DNA of 64,000 bases from NCBI GenBank assembly GCA_023411575.1, contig JAEYOP010000071.1, positions 195,487 to 259,486 on the forward strand. Direction: 5' to 3'. The DNA comes from Bacillota bacterium (GTDB lineage: Bacteria; Bacillota; Clostridia; Acetivibrionales; DTU013). Made by a program: the position numbers and the translations under genes. Shown here piece by piece: positions 7,686 through 15,654 of the stretch. Every line of letters begins with the position of its first letter. The first letter of the stretch is position 1. The notes under the pieces are model-generated. The model did no database searches and had not been told where the DNA came from. It saw nothing but the letters and a program-made list of their open reading frames with translations.

Positions 7686-9461
7686 TCAATTTTTCTCCAT
7701 TCCCGCAAGAATATTCTTCCAGACATCCATGCCCAGGCCGCGGCTGTCATCCGTCCCGTAATCCGGTATCGACCCGAGCCGCCAGAGAGAGATTCCCTGG
7801 ACACCAAAAAGTTTTGCCAGTTTTATCTTATCCATAACACTCCGGGTATTTTCATACCAGACCGTATTTTCCATACCCGTATCCGGGTCGATATACTGCA
7901 GGTAAGGATTATAATAATTGGGAGAATAGTTGTACGTCATTTTTACCTTTTTATTGTTCAGGAGATTTTCAAAGGAATCGAGGGTAAAGCTGCCGGGAAC
8001 GGCGCTGACGGTTTTGCCGTCTTTTCGCTTCCAGACCGTCCAGTCGAAGGAAATCTGAAGCATTATTTTGCTTCTGTCCTTTATGCCGCTTTTGGAATCC
8101 GTAATGGTCTCCAGGGCGTAATAAACGTCCTCGAGCGGAGTAAGGGGCGTGATATAATAGCCCTGTGCCATTTGCGCCTGGGTAAGCCTTTTGGCATCGT
8201 AGTCGTGGGCCATTAAAATTACCTTGTCGGCAAGGGCGCCGATGGCGGCATAATCGTATCCATCCATGCTGGAAGCGCTCCTCTTCGGGTGCATCAGCGG
8301 TTGAACGGCCACGTACAGCTTTTTATTATCGGCATCCAGAGCGGTTTTCAGCTCTCTGAGGAATTCGGTGAACCGCTGCTTCAGAACGGTTCCCTTCAGG
8401 CCTTCCATATCCACCGCAACGCCGTCGAACGAACCGGTTTCGCTGCCGAGGGTGGTGGAATCCAATGCGGAAACGATGTCAGCAATCAGTTTCCGGTATA
8501 CCTCCGGTTTGGTGAGGATATATTCCGGCAACCCGACCTGAAGTCCTGTGGAGGGATCGGTCATCTTCGAATCCTGGGTGGCCTGGACCATCAGCATGGC
8601 CGGTATTCCGGCCTGTTGCACGGTTGTAAGCCTCTGCTCGAAGCCGGTGGGGAGAAAATATTCGTTATAGCCTACCGCGTTACGGGTCATGTTGATGATC
8701 ACGCTGGCGGAAGCCGGATTATAGCTCAGCTTGCTCCATCCGAAACAAACGGAGGTAAAGGAGGTCATTTTATCCTGCTGGGAGGAGGAACTGATCGCAT
8801 AGAACCCATTCAGGTCTTTTATCGGCCGCTTCAAGGCGGTATAAAGATTGAACAGCATAACGGCGGCCTGCTCCTTCAGCACCTTCCCGGAAGGGTTGAA
8901 CAAAGAAGCATTGGAAGGGATTATGCCCGAGTCCTTCATAATGGTTGCATAGCCAATGTTGGCCGTTACGTCGGAAAATGGTTTGTTCAGGTAGTAGAGT
9001 CGGTCGGCCAGGGTTCCGTAGCCCATGCTTTTAACGAGCATGACCGCGGCCTCTTCCCGGGTGATGACGTCGGCCGGCCTGAATTTCCCAGTTCCCTTAT
9101 CCAGAATTCCACTGGCCAGCGCGGTTTCAACCGCCGTATAGTAGGCAGCCTTCCGGTTCTGGTTGTCCGTAAAGGAGCCTTTTGACGGATTGACCGTTTT
9201 GAAGCTTTGAAGCTTGACCAGCCAGGTGACGAATTCGCCCCTGGTCATATTCCGTCCGTAGCCGAATTGGTTGTTTCCGACGCCGTTGGTGACCCCGAGC
9301 CGGCGAAGCTCATTTACCGCGTTATAGGCAGCACTTGTTTTCGGTACGTCCGAGAAGGTTTTTTCGGTTTGGGTGGTATTTTCCGCAGTAACCGGGGCGG
9401 CAAGGGAAAAAAGATAAATAAAAAGAAACAGGGTACAGAGAAATCGAATTGTTTTTTTCAA
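7686..9461 (-). CDS. Secreted SLH-domain glycoside hydrolase family 18 protein
   Basis: The 591-residue precursor begins with a signal peptide (MKKTIRFLCTLFLFIYLF to about residue 26, ending PVTAE). Three S-layer homology repeats follow (about residues 35-90, 95-150 and 160-215), with TFSDVPKTSAAYNAV and REEAAVMLVKSMGYG recognisable. From about residue 215 it has a GH18 (chitinase/YaaH-like) barrel. FDGVAVDMEG matches the catalytic DGxxxDxE motif with Glu as proton donor; KVILMAHDYD and GISLWRLG are typical late strands. It is probably anchored to secondary cell-wall polymer by SLH and cleaves peptidoglycan or another GlcNAc polymer; the substrate is not known. The start is TTG at 9461 behind AGGAAG. 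A TPR membrane protein follows in the same operon. Confidence 0.88.
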   Translation of the reverse strand: MKKTIRFLCTLFLFIYLFSLAAPVTAENTTQTEKTFSDVPKTSAAYNAVNELRRLGVTNGVGNNQFGYGRNMTRGEFVTWLVKLQSFKTVNPSKGSFTDNQNRKAAYYTAVETALASGILDKGTGKFRPADVITREEAAVMLVKSMGYGTLADRLYYLNKPFSDVTANIGYATIMKDSGIIPSNASLFNPSGKVLKEQAAVMLFNLYTALKRPIKDLNGFYAISSSSQQDKMTSFTSVCFGWSKLSYNPASASVIINMTRNAVGYNEYFLPTGFEQRLTTVQQAGIPAMLMVQATQDSKMTDPSTGLQVGLPEYILTKPEVYRKLIADIVSALDSTTLGSETGSFDGVAVDMEGLKGTVLKQRFTEFLRELKTALDADNKKLYVAVQPLMHPKRSASSMDGYDYAAIGALADKVILMAHDYDAKRLTQAQMAQGYYITPLTPLEDVYYALETITDSKSGIKDRSKIMLQISFDWTVWKRKDGKTVSAVPGSFTLDSFENLLNNKKVKMTYNYSPNYYNPYLQYIDPDTGMENTVWYENTRSVMDKIKLAKLFGVQGISLWRLGSIPDYGTDDSRGLGMDVWKNILAGMEKN

Positions 9462-9535
9462 TAGAAGTCTTCCTTTCAGAGTCCGAGAAAACTGTTTTTA
9501 TGTAATCTTTTGGACGATTTGTTCTATGAATTTGT

Positions 9536-9579
9536 TCTACGTTTCATCTATGTTTTATCTAAGTTTACTCTAAGTTTAT
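9536..9579. repeat. Four tandem 11-bp direct repeats upstream of the SLH-GH18 gene
   Basis: Units at 9536, 9547, 9558 and 9569 read TCTACGTTTCA, TCTATGTTTTA, TCTAAGTTTAC and TCTAAGTTTAT (minus strand AAAC-N-TAGA). The exact 11-bp period places each copy on the same helix face, about 75-120 bp upstream of the minus-strand start at 9461. This suggests a cooperative activator or repressor array. Confidence 0.6.
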
Positions 9580-9699
9580 CATATTGGCAGGAATATCTGC
9601 AATATCCCGGGCTACTGTGGTATAATATGTGATGTCCTGTTTTGAACAGCGGCAAAATGCGAGAAAGATCACAAAATAGATTCAATATGAGGGTTTTCA

Positions 9700-10875
9700 A
9701 TGCAGCGGGAGATTTATCTTGACAACAGCGCCACCACCAGGCAGTACGACGAAGTGACGGCAATCATGGCCGAAACTGCGGCAAATACATATGGGAATCC
9801 GTCCTCTCTTCACCGGAAGGGCCTGGAGGCTGAAAAGCTTGTCACGGCCGCCCGGGAAGCCATCGCTGCCACCCTTGGGGCGGAGCCGAAGGAAATCCTC
9901 TTCACCTCTGGCGGTACGGAATCCAACAACTTTGCCATCAAGGGCTATCTGGATGCAAATCCTCGAAAGGGAAAACATATCATCACGACCAAAACCGAGC
10001 ATCCTTCCGTGCTGGAGGTATATAAGCACCTCGAAGGCTGCGGCTATACGGCGGACTATATTGGCGTGGATTCCGCCGGCAAAGTGGATTTGAAAGAACT
10101 GAAGGACGAAATGACAAAGGATACCGCATTAATCAGCATGATCCTGGTGAACAATGAAACCGGGGCCATCCAGCAGGCGGCCGAAATCGCCGCCATAAGG
10201 GACGAAAGGGCCCCCCAGGCGGCGATCCATCTGGACGCCGTTCAGGCATACGGCAAAATGACGATCCTTCCATCCAAATCAGGGATCGAATTGATGTCGC
10301 TCAGTTCCCACAAGCTCCACGGGCCCAAAGGGGTGGGAGCGCTGTACGTGTCGAAACGGACCAGGCTGAAGCCCATCCTTTTCGGAGGCGGGCAGGAGGG
10401 GCTGCTGCGGTCGGGCACGGAAAACGTACCCGGTATCGCCGGCTTTGGGCTGGCGGCCCGGTTGACTTATGAACGGCTGGACAGCAGCAAGGAACAGGCG
10501 GCGGCCTTAAAGAGCACCTTTTGCGGGCTGCTGAAGGAATCTGGGCTGGAATACCGGATCAATTCTCCGGAGGACGCATCGCCGTTCATAGTAAATGTAG
10601 CCTTTGACAACCTGCGAGCCGAGGTACTGCTGCATCATCTCGAACAAAAAGGCATTTATGTTTCCACCGGCTCCGCCTGTTCCTCCCACAAGAATACGCG
10701 CAGCCATGTGCTTTCGGCAATGGAAGTGCCGGTCGGCTGGATCGACGGTTCGATCCGGTTTAGCTTTTCCGGCCTGAATACGATGGAAGAAATCCGGATT
10801 ACGGTGGACGCATTGAAGGAAATTATACCCGTGATTGAAATCAAAAAGAAGCAGAAGCTTGGGAGGAAGCAATGA
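9700..10875 (+). CDS. Cysteine desulfurase, NifZ-like partner of ThiI
   Basis: This PLP enzyme removes sulfur from L-cysteine as an enzyme-bound persulfide. The 391-residue length fits class I/II NifS-like proteins. The start shows YLDNSATT. PLP-binding Lys205 is in SSHKLHGPKG, and persulfide Cys327 is in STGSACSSH. Its stop overlaps the thiI start (ATGA), the arrangement of nifZ-thiI in Bacillus subtilis, so it probably feeds ThiI rather than the iron-sulfur pathway. A second desulfurase beside iscU at 40207 covers that role. Confidence 0.9.
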   Translation: MQREIYLDNSATTRQYDEVTAIMAETAANTYGNPSSLHRKGLEAEKLVTAAREAIAATLGAEPKEILFTSGGTESNNFAIKGYLDANPRKGKHIITTKTEHPSVLEVYKHLEGCGYTADYIGVDSAGKVDLKELKDEMTKDTALISMILVNNETGAIQQAAEIAAIRDERAPQAAIHLDAVQAYGKMTILPSKSGIELMSLSSHKLHGPKGVGALYVSKRTRLKPILFGGGQEGLLRSGTENVPGIAGFGLAARLTYERLDSSKEQAAALKSTFCGLLKESGLEYRINSPEDASPFIVNVAFDNLRAEVLLHHLEQKGIYVSTGSACSSHKNTRSHVLSAMEVPVGWIDGSIRFSFSGLNTMEEIRITVDALKEIIPVIEIKKKQKLGRKQ

Positions 10876-12062
10876 AAAAGGTTATTCTGGTCCGGTACGG
10901 GGAGATCATACTGAAAGGTCTCAACCGGCCCGTATTTGAAGAAAAGCTGATGGGCAATATCAAGAAATCTCTTTACGGCCTGGGGAAGGTTGAAGTGAAA
11001 AGATCGCAGGCAAGGATTTACATAGAGCCGGCGGAGGACGGTTATGATTTCGAAGGCGCGGTAGAGCGGCTGGTAAAGGTTTTTGGAATCGTATCCGTCA
11101 GCATCGTGGCGAAGATCCCCACGGATTTTGAGGAGATTAAGCGGTACGCCCTTGATCTGGCAAAGGAGAAGGTGGGCGGGAAGGAGTCCGTAAGCTTCAA
11201 GGTGGAAGCGAAGCGGGGCGACAAGAAATTCCCGATGCAGTCGCCGGAAATCTGCATGGAAGTCGGAGGCTACCTCCTGGAAGCCATACCGGCCCTGAAA
11301 GTGGACGTTCATCACCCGGACTTCATCCTTTACATCGAAGTTCGCGAAAGCACTTACCTCTATTGCGACATTATTCCGTCCAACGGCGGGCTTCCGATCG
11401 GCACGAACGGCAAGGCGGTACTGCTGCTTTCCGGAGGCATAGACAGCCCCGTGGCGGGCTGGATGATGGCAAAACGCGGAATGGAGCTGGAAGCCGTTCA
11501 TTTCTATAGCTACCCGTACACGAGCGAGCGGGCCAGGGACAAGGTCATCGCGCTGGCGAAGATTCTTTCCCGTTATTGCTACCGGATCAAGCTCCATATC
11601 GTGCCGTTTACAGAAATCCAGCTTGAAATCAACGACAAATGCCCCGAGGACCAGCTTACGATCCTCATGAGAAGGGCCATGATGACGATTTCGGAAAGAA
11701 TCGCGAAAAAGAACGGCGCCCAGGCGCTGATCACCGGGGAAAGCCTGGGCCAGGTCGCAAGCCAGACGGTCCAGGGCCTCGCGGTGACCAACGCGGCGGT
11801 GGAGATGCCTGTTTTCAGGCCGTTGATCGGGATGGACAAGAATGAAGTGATTGAAATCGCCCGAAAGATCGACACCTTTGAAACGTCCATATTGCCTTAC
11901 GAGGACTGCTGCACCGTATTTGTAGCCAAGCACCCGAAAACAAGGCCGAAGCTGGACGAGATCCTTCGGCTTGAGGAGGGCTTGAAGCTTGAGGAACTGA
12001 TCGAAAAGGCCGTACAGGAAACGGAAATCCTCCTTGTTACCGAGGAGCAAGCGAAAAACTAG
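10872..12062 (+). CDS. thiI: tRNA 4-thiouridine sulfurtransferase ThiI
   Basis: ThiI adenylates U8 of tRNA and inserts sulfur to make 4-thiouridine; the family also serves thiazole synthesis in some bacteria. The 396-residue protein has an N-terminal ferredoxin-like region, a THUMP domain (about residues 60-165), and a PP-loop ATPase with LLSGGIDSPVAGW near residue 185. It ends near YEDCCTVF without the rhodanese domain found in enterobacterial ThiI, as in Bacillus. Sulfur therefore likely comes directly from the preceding desulfurase, whose gene it overlaps by 4 nt. Confidence 0.95.
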   Translation: MKKVILVRYGEIILKGLNRPVFEEKLMGNIKKSLYGLGKVEVKRSQARIYIEPAEDGYDFEGAVERLVKVFGIVSVSIVAKIPTDFEEIKRYALDLAKEKVGGKESVSFKVEAKRGDKKFPMQSPEICMEVGGYLLEAIPALKVDVHHPDFILYIEVRESTYLYCDIIPSNGGLPIGTNGKAVLLLSGGIDSPVAGWMMAKRGMELEAVHFYSYPYTSERARDKVIALAKILSRYCYRIKLHIVPFTEIQLEINDKCPEDQLTILMRRAMMTISERIAKKNGAQALITGESLGQVASQTVQGLAVTNAAVEMPVFRPLIGMDKNEVIEIARKIDTFETSILPYEDCCTVFVAKHPKTRPKLDEILRLEEGLKLEELIEKAVQETEILLVTEEQAKN

Positions 12063-12159
12063 TTATTTTCCGCTTCTTACCGAGTAATTTCCATGCATGT
12101 AATACAGGGGCATCTGACAACAATATATTAATGAAGGAGATCCAGGAAGGATTGTTGCG

Positions 12160-13539
12160 ATGCCGAAAGAAAAAAAGACAAGCTGGAAAAAATGGCTGTA
12201 TGGCGCAGCGGTTGCAGTGCTTGCATTTGCCGCCGCCCTGCTGATCCTGGCCTATATATTTACGGGAGATACCATCCGGAAAGGGATCCGGATCGAACAG
12301 ACCGACGTTTCCTGGATGACAGCCGCCGATGCCAGGGAACAGTTGGCCCGGAGCATTGAAACAAGCTTTCCGGCGGATAAGATCACCCTGACCTATGGGG
12401 ACAGGCAGTGGGACCTGCCGCTGGCCGATATCGACTATCGCTATTCGGTGGAGGAGGCGGTGGAAAAAGCCTATTCCGTCGCGCGAAACGGGAACCTGTT
12501 CCAAAAGGTGTTCCGATCCGTCCGGCTTTTGGGGGACAATCTTCAATTCCCGCTGGAGACCAGCTATGACCGGGAGAAACTGCGGTCCTTCCTGGCCGCG
12601 ATCGGGAAGGAATGCGAGGCAGCCGGCAAAAACGCCGAAGTACACTATGAAAAAGGCGAAATAACGATCGCCAGGGAAACAAACGGGACCTCCCTGGATA
12701 TTGACAGAAACGCGGAATTGGTGGACAATCAATTAAGGAACAAGGATTTTGCACCGGTTGAACTGCAGGTAGACGTAAAAGAGCCACCCGTGACCTATGA
12801 AAAAATCAGGGAAATCAAGGATGTGCTGTCCCGGTTCAGTACCAGGTTCAACCCGGGCGACGTCAACCGGAGCGACAACATCCGGCTTGCCTGCAGCAGG
12901 CTGAACGGGATTGTCCTGCTTCCGGGCGAAGAGCTTTCGATGAACAAGGCCCTTGGGCCGAGAACCCTGGAGAACGGGTATAAGGAAGCTCCGGTCATCA
13001 TTAAGAACGAATTGACCGACGGTACGGGCGGAGGAGTCTGCCAGGTATCCTCGACTTTATACAATACGGTTTTGCTGGCCGGACTGGATGTAACCGAAAG
13101 AATGCATCATTCGATTCCTTTGACTTACATCAGCCCCGGCAGGGATGCGACGATCACGGAGGACTCCATCGATTTCCGGTTTGTAAACAGCCAGGATTAT
13201 CCGGTCTGCCTGCAGGCCGAGGTTGCGGGGGATACCGTTATCATTCGGCTGCTGGGCAAAAAAAGCGGAGACAGCCGTGATATAAAACTGGTAACGGAAA
13301 CACTGGCGGTGTATTCACCGGAAGAGGACGAGATCATACCGGACGACAGTTTGCCGGCCGGCGAGAGAATAATAGAGAGAAAAGCGGTAAAAGGCTTGCG
13401 TGTTGTGCTTTTCAAGGAAGTTTACAGGGATGGGACCCTTTCCTCCAGAGAAAGGCTGACAGAGGACTATTACAAGCCGATTAGAGGCAAAGTAAGGCTC
13501 AGCCGCGATTTATACGAGACTTATCTGGCGACGCGCTGA
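12160..13539 (+). CDS. VanW family protein with peptidoglycan-binding-like N-terminus
   Basis: The 459-residue protein starts with a basic KKTSWKKW segment and one membrane helix (about residues 12-36). A region like the PG_binding_4 domain follows, with DVSWMTAADAREQLARS and LADIDYRYSVEEAVEKAY. The VanW domain lies at about 225-365: FNPGDVNRSDNIRLACSRLNG, the GGGVCQVSSTLYN box and RMHHSIPLTYISPGRDAT. The tail resembles part of a G5 domain. VanW proteins are extracytoplasmic; their biochemical role is unproven, and the name comes from vancomycin-resistance clusters without implying resistance. The ATG at 12160 lies about 15 nt after an AAGGAGAT motif. Confidence 0.9.
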   Translation: MPKEKKTSWKKWLYGAAVAVLAFAAALLILAYIFTGDTIRKGIRIEQTDVSWMTAADAREQLARSIETSFPADKITLTYGDRQWDLPLADIDYRYSVEEAVEKAYSVARNGNLFQKVFRSVRLLGDNLQFPLETSYDREKLRSFLAAIGKECEAAGKNAEVHYEKGEITIARETNGTSLDIDRNAELVDNQLRNKDFAPVELQVDVKEPPVTYEKIREIKDVLSRFSTRFNPGDVNRSDNIRLACSRLNGIVLLPGEELSMNKALGPRTLENGYKEAPVIIKNELTDGTGGGVCQVSSTLYNTVLLAGLDVTERMHHSIPLTYISPGRDATITEDSIDFRFVNSQDYPVCLQAEVAGDTVIIRLLGKKSGDSRDIKLVTETLAVYSPEEDEIIPDDSLPAGERIIERKAVKGLRVVLFKEVYRDGTLSSRERLTEDYYKPIRGKVRLSRDLYETYLATR

Positions 13540-13597
13540 TGAGACGAGACCATAAACAGGAGTGAGGATGGTCGCCATATAAATGGGGGATGTCAAA

Positions 13598-14269
13598 ATG
13601 AATGAGAACCTGTACAACAAGGAAATAACCTGCCCAGTCTGCTCCAAAAAGTTCAACGTTACGAAGGTAAAGATAAAGGCCTGCAAGGTGGACCGGCGGG
13701 ACACGGATTTTTGCGTGTATTATGAAAATCTCAACCCGCTGTTTTACGACGCGTGGGTCTGCGAAAATTGCGGATATGCCGCCCAGGCCGACAAGTTTGC
13801 GGATATCCCGGACCGGGAGGCCGAGCTTTTGAAGAAGAAGCTTGCGCCCAAATGGACCAAAAGGAGCTTTGCGGGAGAGAGAACCATCGACACGGCAATT
13901 GAAGCCTTCAAGCTTATTCTGATCAGCCATCAGCTCCGAAATCAAAAGCCCAGCGAATACGCCAAGATCTGCCTGCGGATCGCCTGGCTCTACCGGATCA
14001 AAAACGATGCCCGGGAGCACGATTTTATCAAATTTGCACTGAAGTACTACACCGATACCTACGAAAAGGAAAGATTCCCGGTGGATAAGCTGGATGAGAA
14101 CACCTGCATGTATATGATCGGGGAATTGAACCGCCGGGCCGGCAATTACGAAGAGGCGGTCAAGTGGCTGAGCAGGCTGATCAGCTCGCCGAACGCAAGA
14201 CAGCAGCCTACCCTGATGGATGCGGCAAGAGAGCAGTACCAGCTTGTAAAAGATAAGCTGGGGAGCTGA
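13598..14269 (+). CDS. DUF2225 family protein
   Basis: The protein of about 223 residues carries two zinc-ribbon-like cysteine pairs near the start, CPVC and CENCG. They flank a KVDRRDTDFCVYYENLNP segment characteristic of DUF2225. The C-terminal half is helical and TPR-like (CMYMIGELNRRAGNYEEAVKWL). No catalytic role is known for the family; a cytosolic scaffold or metal-binding role is inferred. The ATG at 13598 is preferred over the in-frame ATG at 13583 because GGGGGATG lies just before it. It follows VanW by about 60 nt. Confidence 0.85.
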   Translation: MNENLYNKEITCPVCSKKFNVTKVKIKACKVDRRDTDFCVYYENLNPLFYDAWVCENCGYAAQADKFADIPDREAELLKKKLAPKWTKRSFAGERTIDTAIEAFKLILISHQLRNQKPSEYAKICLRIAWLYRIKNDAREHDFIKFALKYYTDTYEKERFPVDKLDENTCMYMIGELNRRAGNYEEAVKWLSRLISSPNARQQPTLMDAAREQYQLVKDKLGS

Positions 14270-14313
14270 GGCTCGGCTAAAATATTATTTTAACGATGCC
14301 TGGGGAGGGTAAG

Positions 14314-15294
14314 ATGGAAATTGGCAAGGTGCCAAACAGCATCCTTGAAAGCCTGATATTGAAAAAATTGAATCAAAGCAGGGGGGAAGTCCTTCTGAGG
14401 CCCGGGGTCGGGGAGGACTGCGCCGCGGTGGAGTTCGGCGAGTTTGCGTGCGTCCTGTCCTGCGATCCCATCACCGGAACGGCCGTGGAAATCGGCCGGC
14501 TGGCCGTCAATGTAAGCTGCAATGACATCGCTTCCTGCGGAGTGGAGCCCATCGGCCTCCTGGTGACGGTTTTATGCCCTCCGGGCGCGACCGAACTGGA
14601 GCTCGGCGGTATCATGGATCAATTAAACATTACGGCGGCATCGATAAATGTGGATATATTGGGCGGGCATACGGAGATCACATCGGCGGTGACCCGCTTT
14701 GTAATAACCTGTACCGCGATCGGGCGCTGCCTCCGGAAAGACCTGATCGCCACCTCGGGAGCCAGAAAGGGCGACAGTCTGGTGCTGACCAAGCATGCCG
14801 GACTGGAAGGCGCTTTGATCCTTGCCCATGAAAAGCAGGAGGAGCTGGCAGCCGTGCTGGGCGATTCGGTGGTAAACGAGGCGAAAAGCTATATGGACAG
14901 CCTCAGTGTGGTCCGGGACGGCCTGGCTGCCGCCGCCTTCGGGGTAAACGCCATGCACGACGTCACGGAGGGCGGTGTCCTGGGCGCGGTATGGGAGATG
15001 TGCGAAGCGTCGGGGAATGGAGCGGAGCTTTATCTGGATAAAATTCCGGTTACTATGTCAACCGGAAGGATTTGTGAATATTATGGAATAAGCCCGTATA
15101 AATTGATCTCCAGCGGCTGCATGCTGATCTCGGCAAGCGACGGGGAAGGACTGGTGAAGCACCTGGCGGATGCGGGCATACAGGCGGCGGTGATCGGCCG
15201 GCTGAACGGGACGGGGGAAAGGACCCTGATTTCCGGCGAAAGGCGTGAAGCGATCCCTCAGCCGGATTCTGACGAGTTGTACAAGGTTTTGTAG
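14314..15294 (+). CDS. AIR synthase-related / HypE-like ATP-binding protein
   Basis: The product of about 326 residues belongs to the PurM/HypE/ThiL/SelD superfamily. GVGEDCAAVEF, LSCDPITGT, VNVSCNDIASCGVEP and LGGHTEIT outline the N-terminal ATP-binding half. MHDVTEGGVLGAVWEM is the C-terminal motif. Sequence is closer to HypE-like proteins than to ThiL, but the window has no hyp genes and the C-terminal cysteine of true HypE is absent (it ends ELYKVL). The substrate is therefore unknown. The start at 14314 follows GGGGAGGG; an in-frame ATG at 14296 overlaps that site. It lies 44 nt after the DUF2225 gene. Confidence 0.8.
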   Translation: MEIGKVPNSILESLILKKLNQSRGEVLLRPGVGEDCAAVEFGEFACVLSCDPITGTAVEIGRLAVNVSCNDIASCGVEPIGLLVTVLCPPGATELELGGIMDQLNITAASINVDILGGHTEITSAVTRFVITCTAIGRCLRKDLIATSGARKGDSLVLTKHAGLEGALILAHEKQEELAAVLGDSVVNEAKSYMDSLSVVRDGLAAAAFGVNAMHDVTEGGVLGAVWEMCEASGNGAELYLDKIPVTMSTGRICEYYGISPYKLISSGCMLISASDGEGLVKHLADAGIQAAVIGRLNGTGERTLISGERREAIPQPDSDELYKVL

Positions 15295-15301
15295 TTTTTT
15301 G

Positions 15302-15330
15302 TTGACAGATTTTTTTTAAATTATTATAAT
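15302..15330 (+). promoter_or_regulatory. glyA promoter
   Basis: TTGACA at 15302-15307 and TATAAT at 15325-15330 are separated by exactly 17 nt. Transcription would start near 15337, just before the glycine riboswitch. Confidence 0.88.
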
Positions 15331-15368
15331 CAACTCAGGGTTGGGTAAAAAACAAATAAAGGCGGATG

Positions 15369-15557
15369 ATTGTTACGGGAGAGCTGGCAGGGGCCGGGAA
15401 CCGGGCGCTTTAGACGGGGAAGACCATTGCCACACCGAAGGAGCCACACTCTCAGGTCAAATGACTGTAACAGGACGCGACTCTGGAGAGACCGTCAAGG
15501 CGCCGAAGGGGCAAGTTCCCGCAATGGGAATCATCTCTCAGGCAAAAGGACAGAGCG
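15369..15557 (+). ncRNA. Tandem glycine riboswitch upstream of glyA
   Basis: Two similar aptamers follow each other. Aptamer 1 (about 15369-15477) has P1 arms TGTTAC and GTAACA, the conserved GGGAGAGC start, CACCGAAGGAGCC and ACTCTCAGGTCAAATGACTGTAACAGGAC. Aptamer 2 (about 15478-15557) has CTCTGGAGAGACC, GCGCCGAAGGGGCAA and ATCTCTCAGGCAAAAGGACAGAG, which match the glycine aptamer consensus closely. Tandem aptamers with a short linker are the usual glycine form. They lie between a strong promoter and glyA and are followed by a terminator-like hairpin, so glycine should control glyA transcription. Whether glycine turns glyA on or off cannot be read with certainty. Confidence 0.93.
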
Positions 15558-15597
15558 TTATGAATATTGCAGACATGCAGTATGCTTTTCAGAGGTC

Positions 15598-15624
15598 AGG
15601 CCCCTATGGGTTGGCCTTTTATTA
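15598..15624 (+). terminator. Riboswitch expression-platform terminator before glyA
   Basis: The arms AGGCC (15598-15602) and GGCCT (15613-15617) are followed by TTTATTATTTT. It sits 40 nt after aptamer 2 and 30 nt before the glyA start, the right place for a glycine-controlled terminator. Confidence 0.65.
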
Positions 15625-15654
15625 TTTTATAAAACAGTTGATGGAGGGAATACA

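Noticed and set aside
10656..12050. Long minus-strand open frame opposite thiI
   Set aside because: Low-complexity His/Arg/Leu-rich translation, no ribosome site, and it mirrors a clear thiI gene. Similar antisense frames opposite glyA (15622-16911), the giant kinase (25855-27708), rarA (36393-37808) and purB (55082-56341) were rejected for the same reason.
12160..13539. Vancomycin resistance determinant
   Set aside because: VanW-family proteins are common chromosomal proteins in Clostridia; no vanHAX or vanRS genes are present.
14314..15294. Thiamine-monophosphate kinase (ThiL) or true HypE
   Set aside because: Superfamily motifs are shared, but the protein lacks the C-terminal cysteine of HypE and there are no thi-pathway or hyp neighbours. 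A neutral AIR synthase-related name was kept.
15370..15654. N-terminal extension of GlyA
   Set aside because: The frame is open, but this stretch is the glycine riboswitch and terminator; the conserved protein starts at 15655 behind a good ribosome site.
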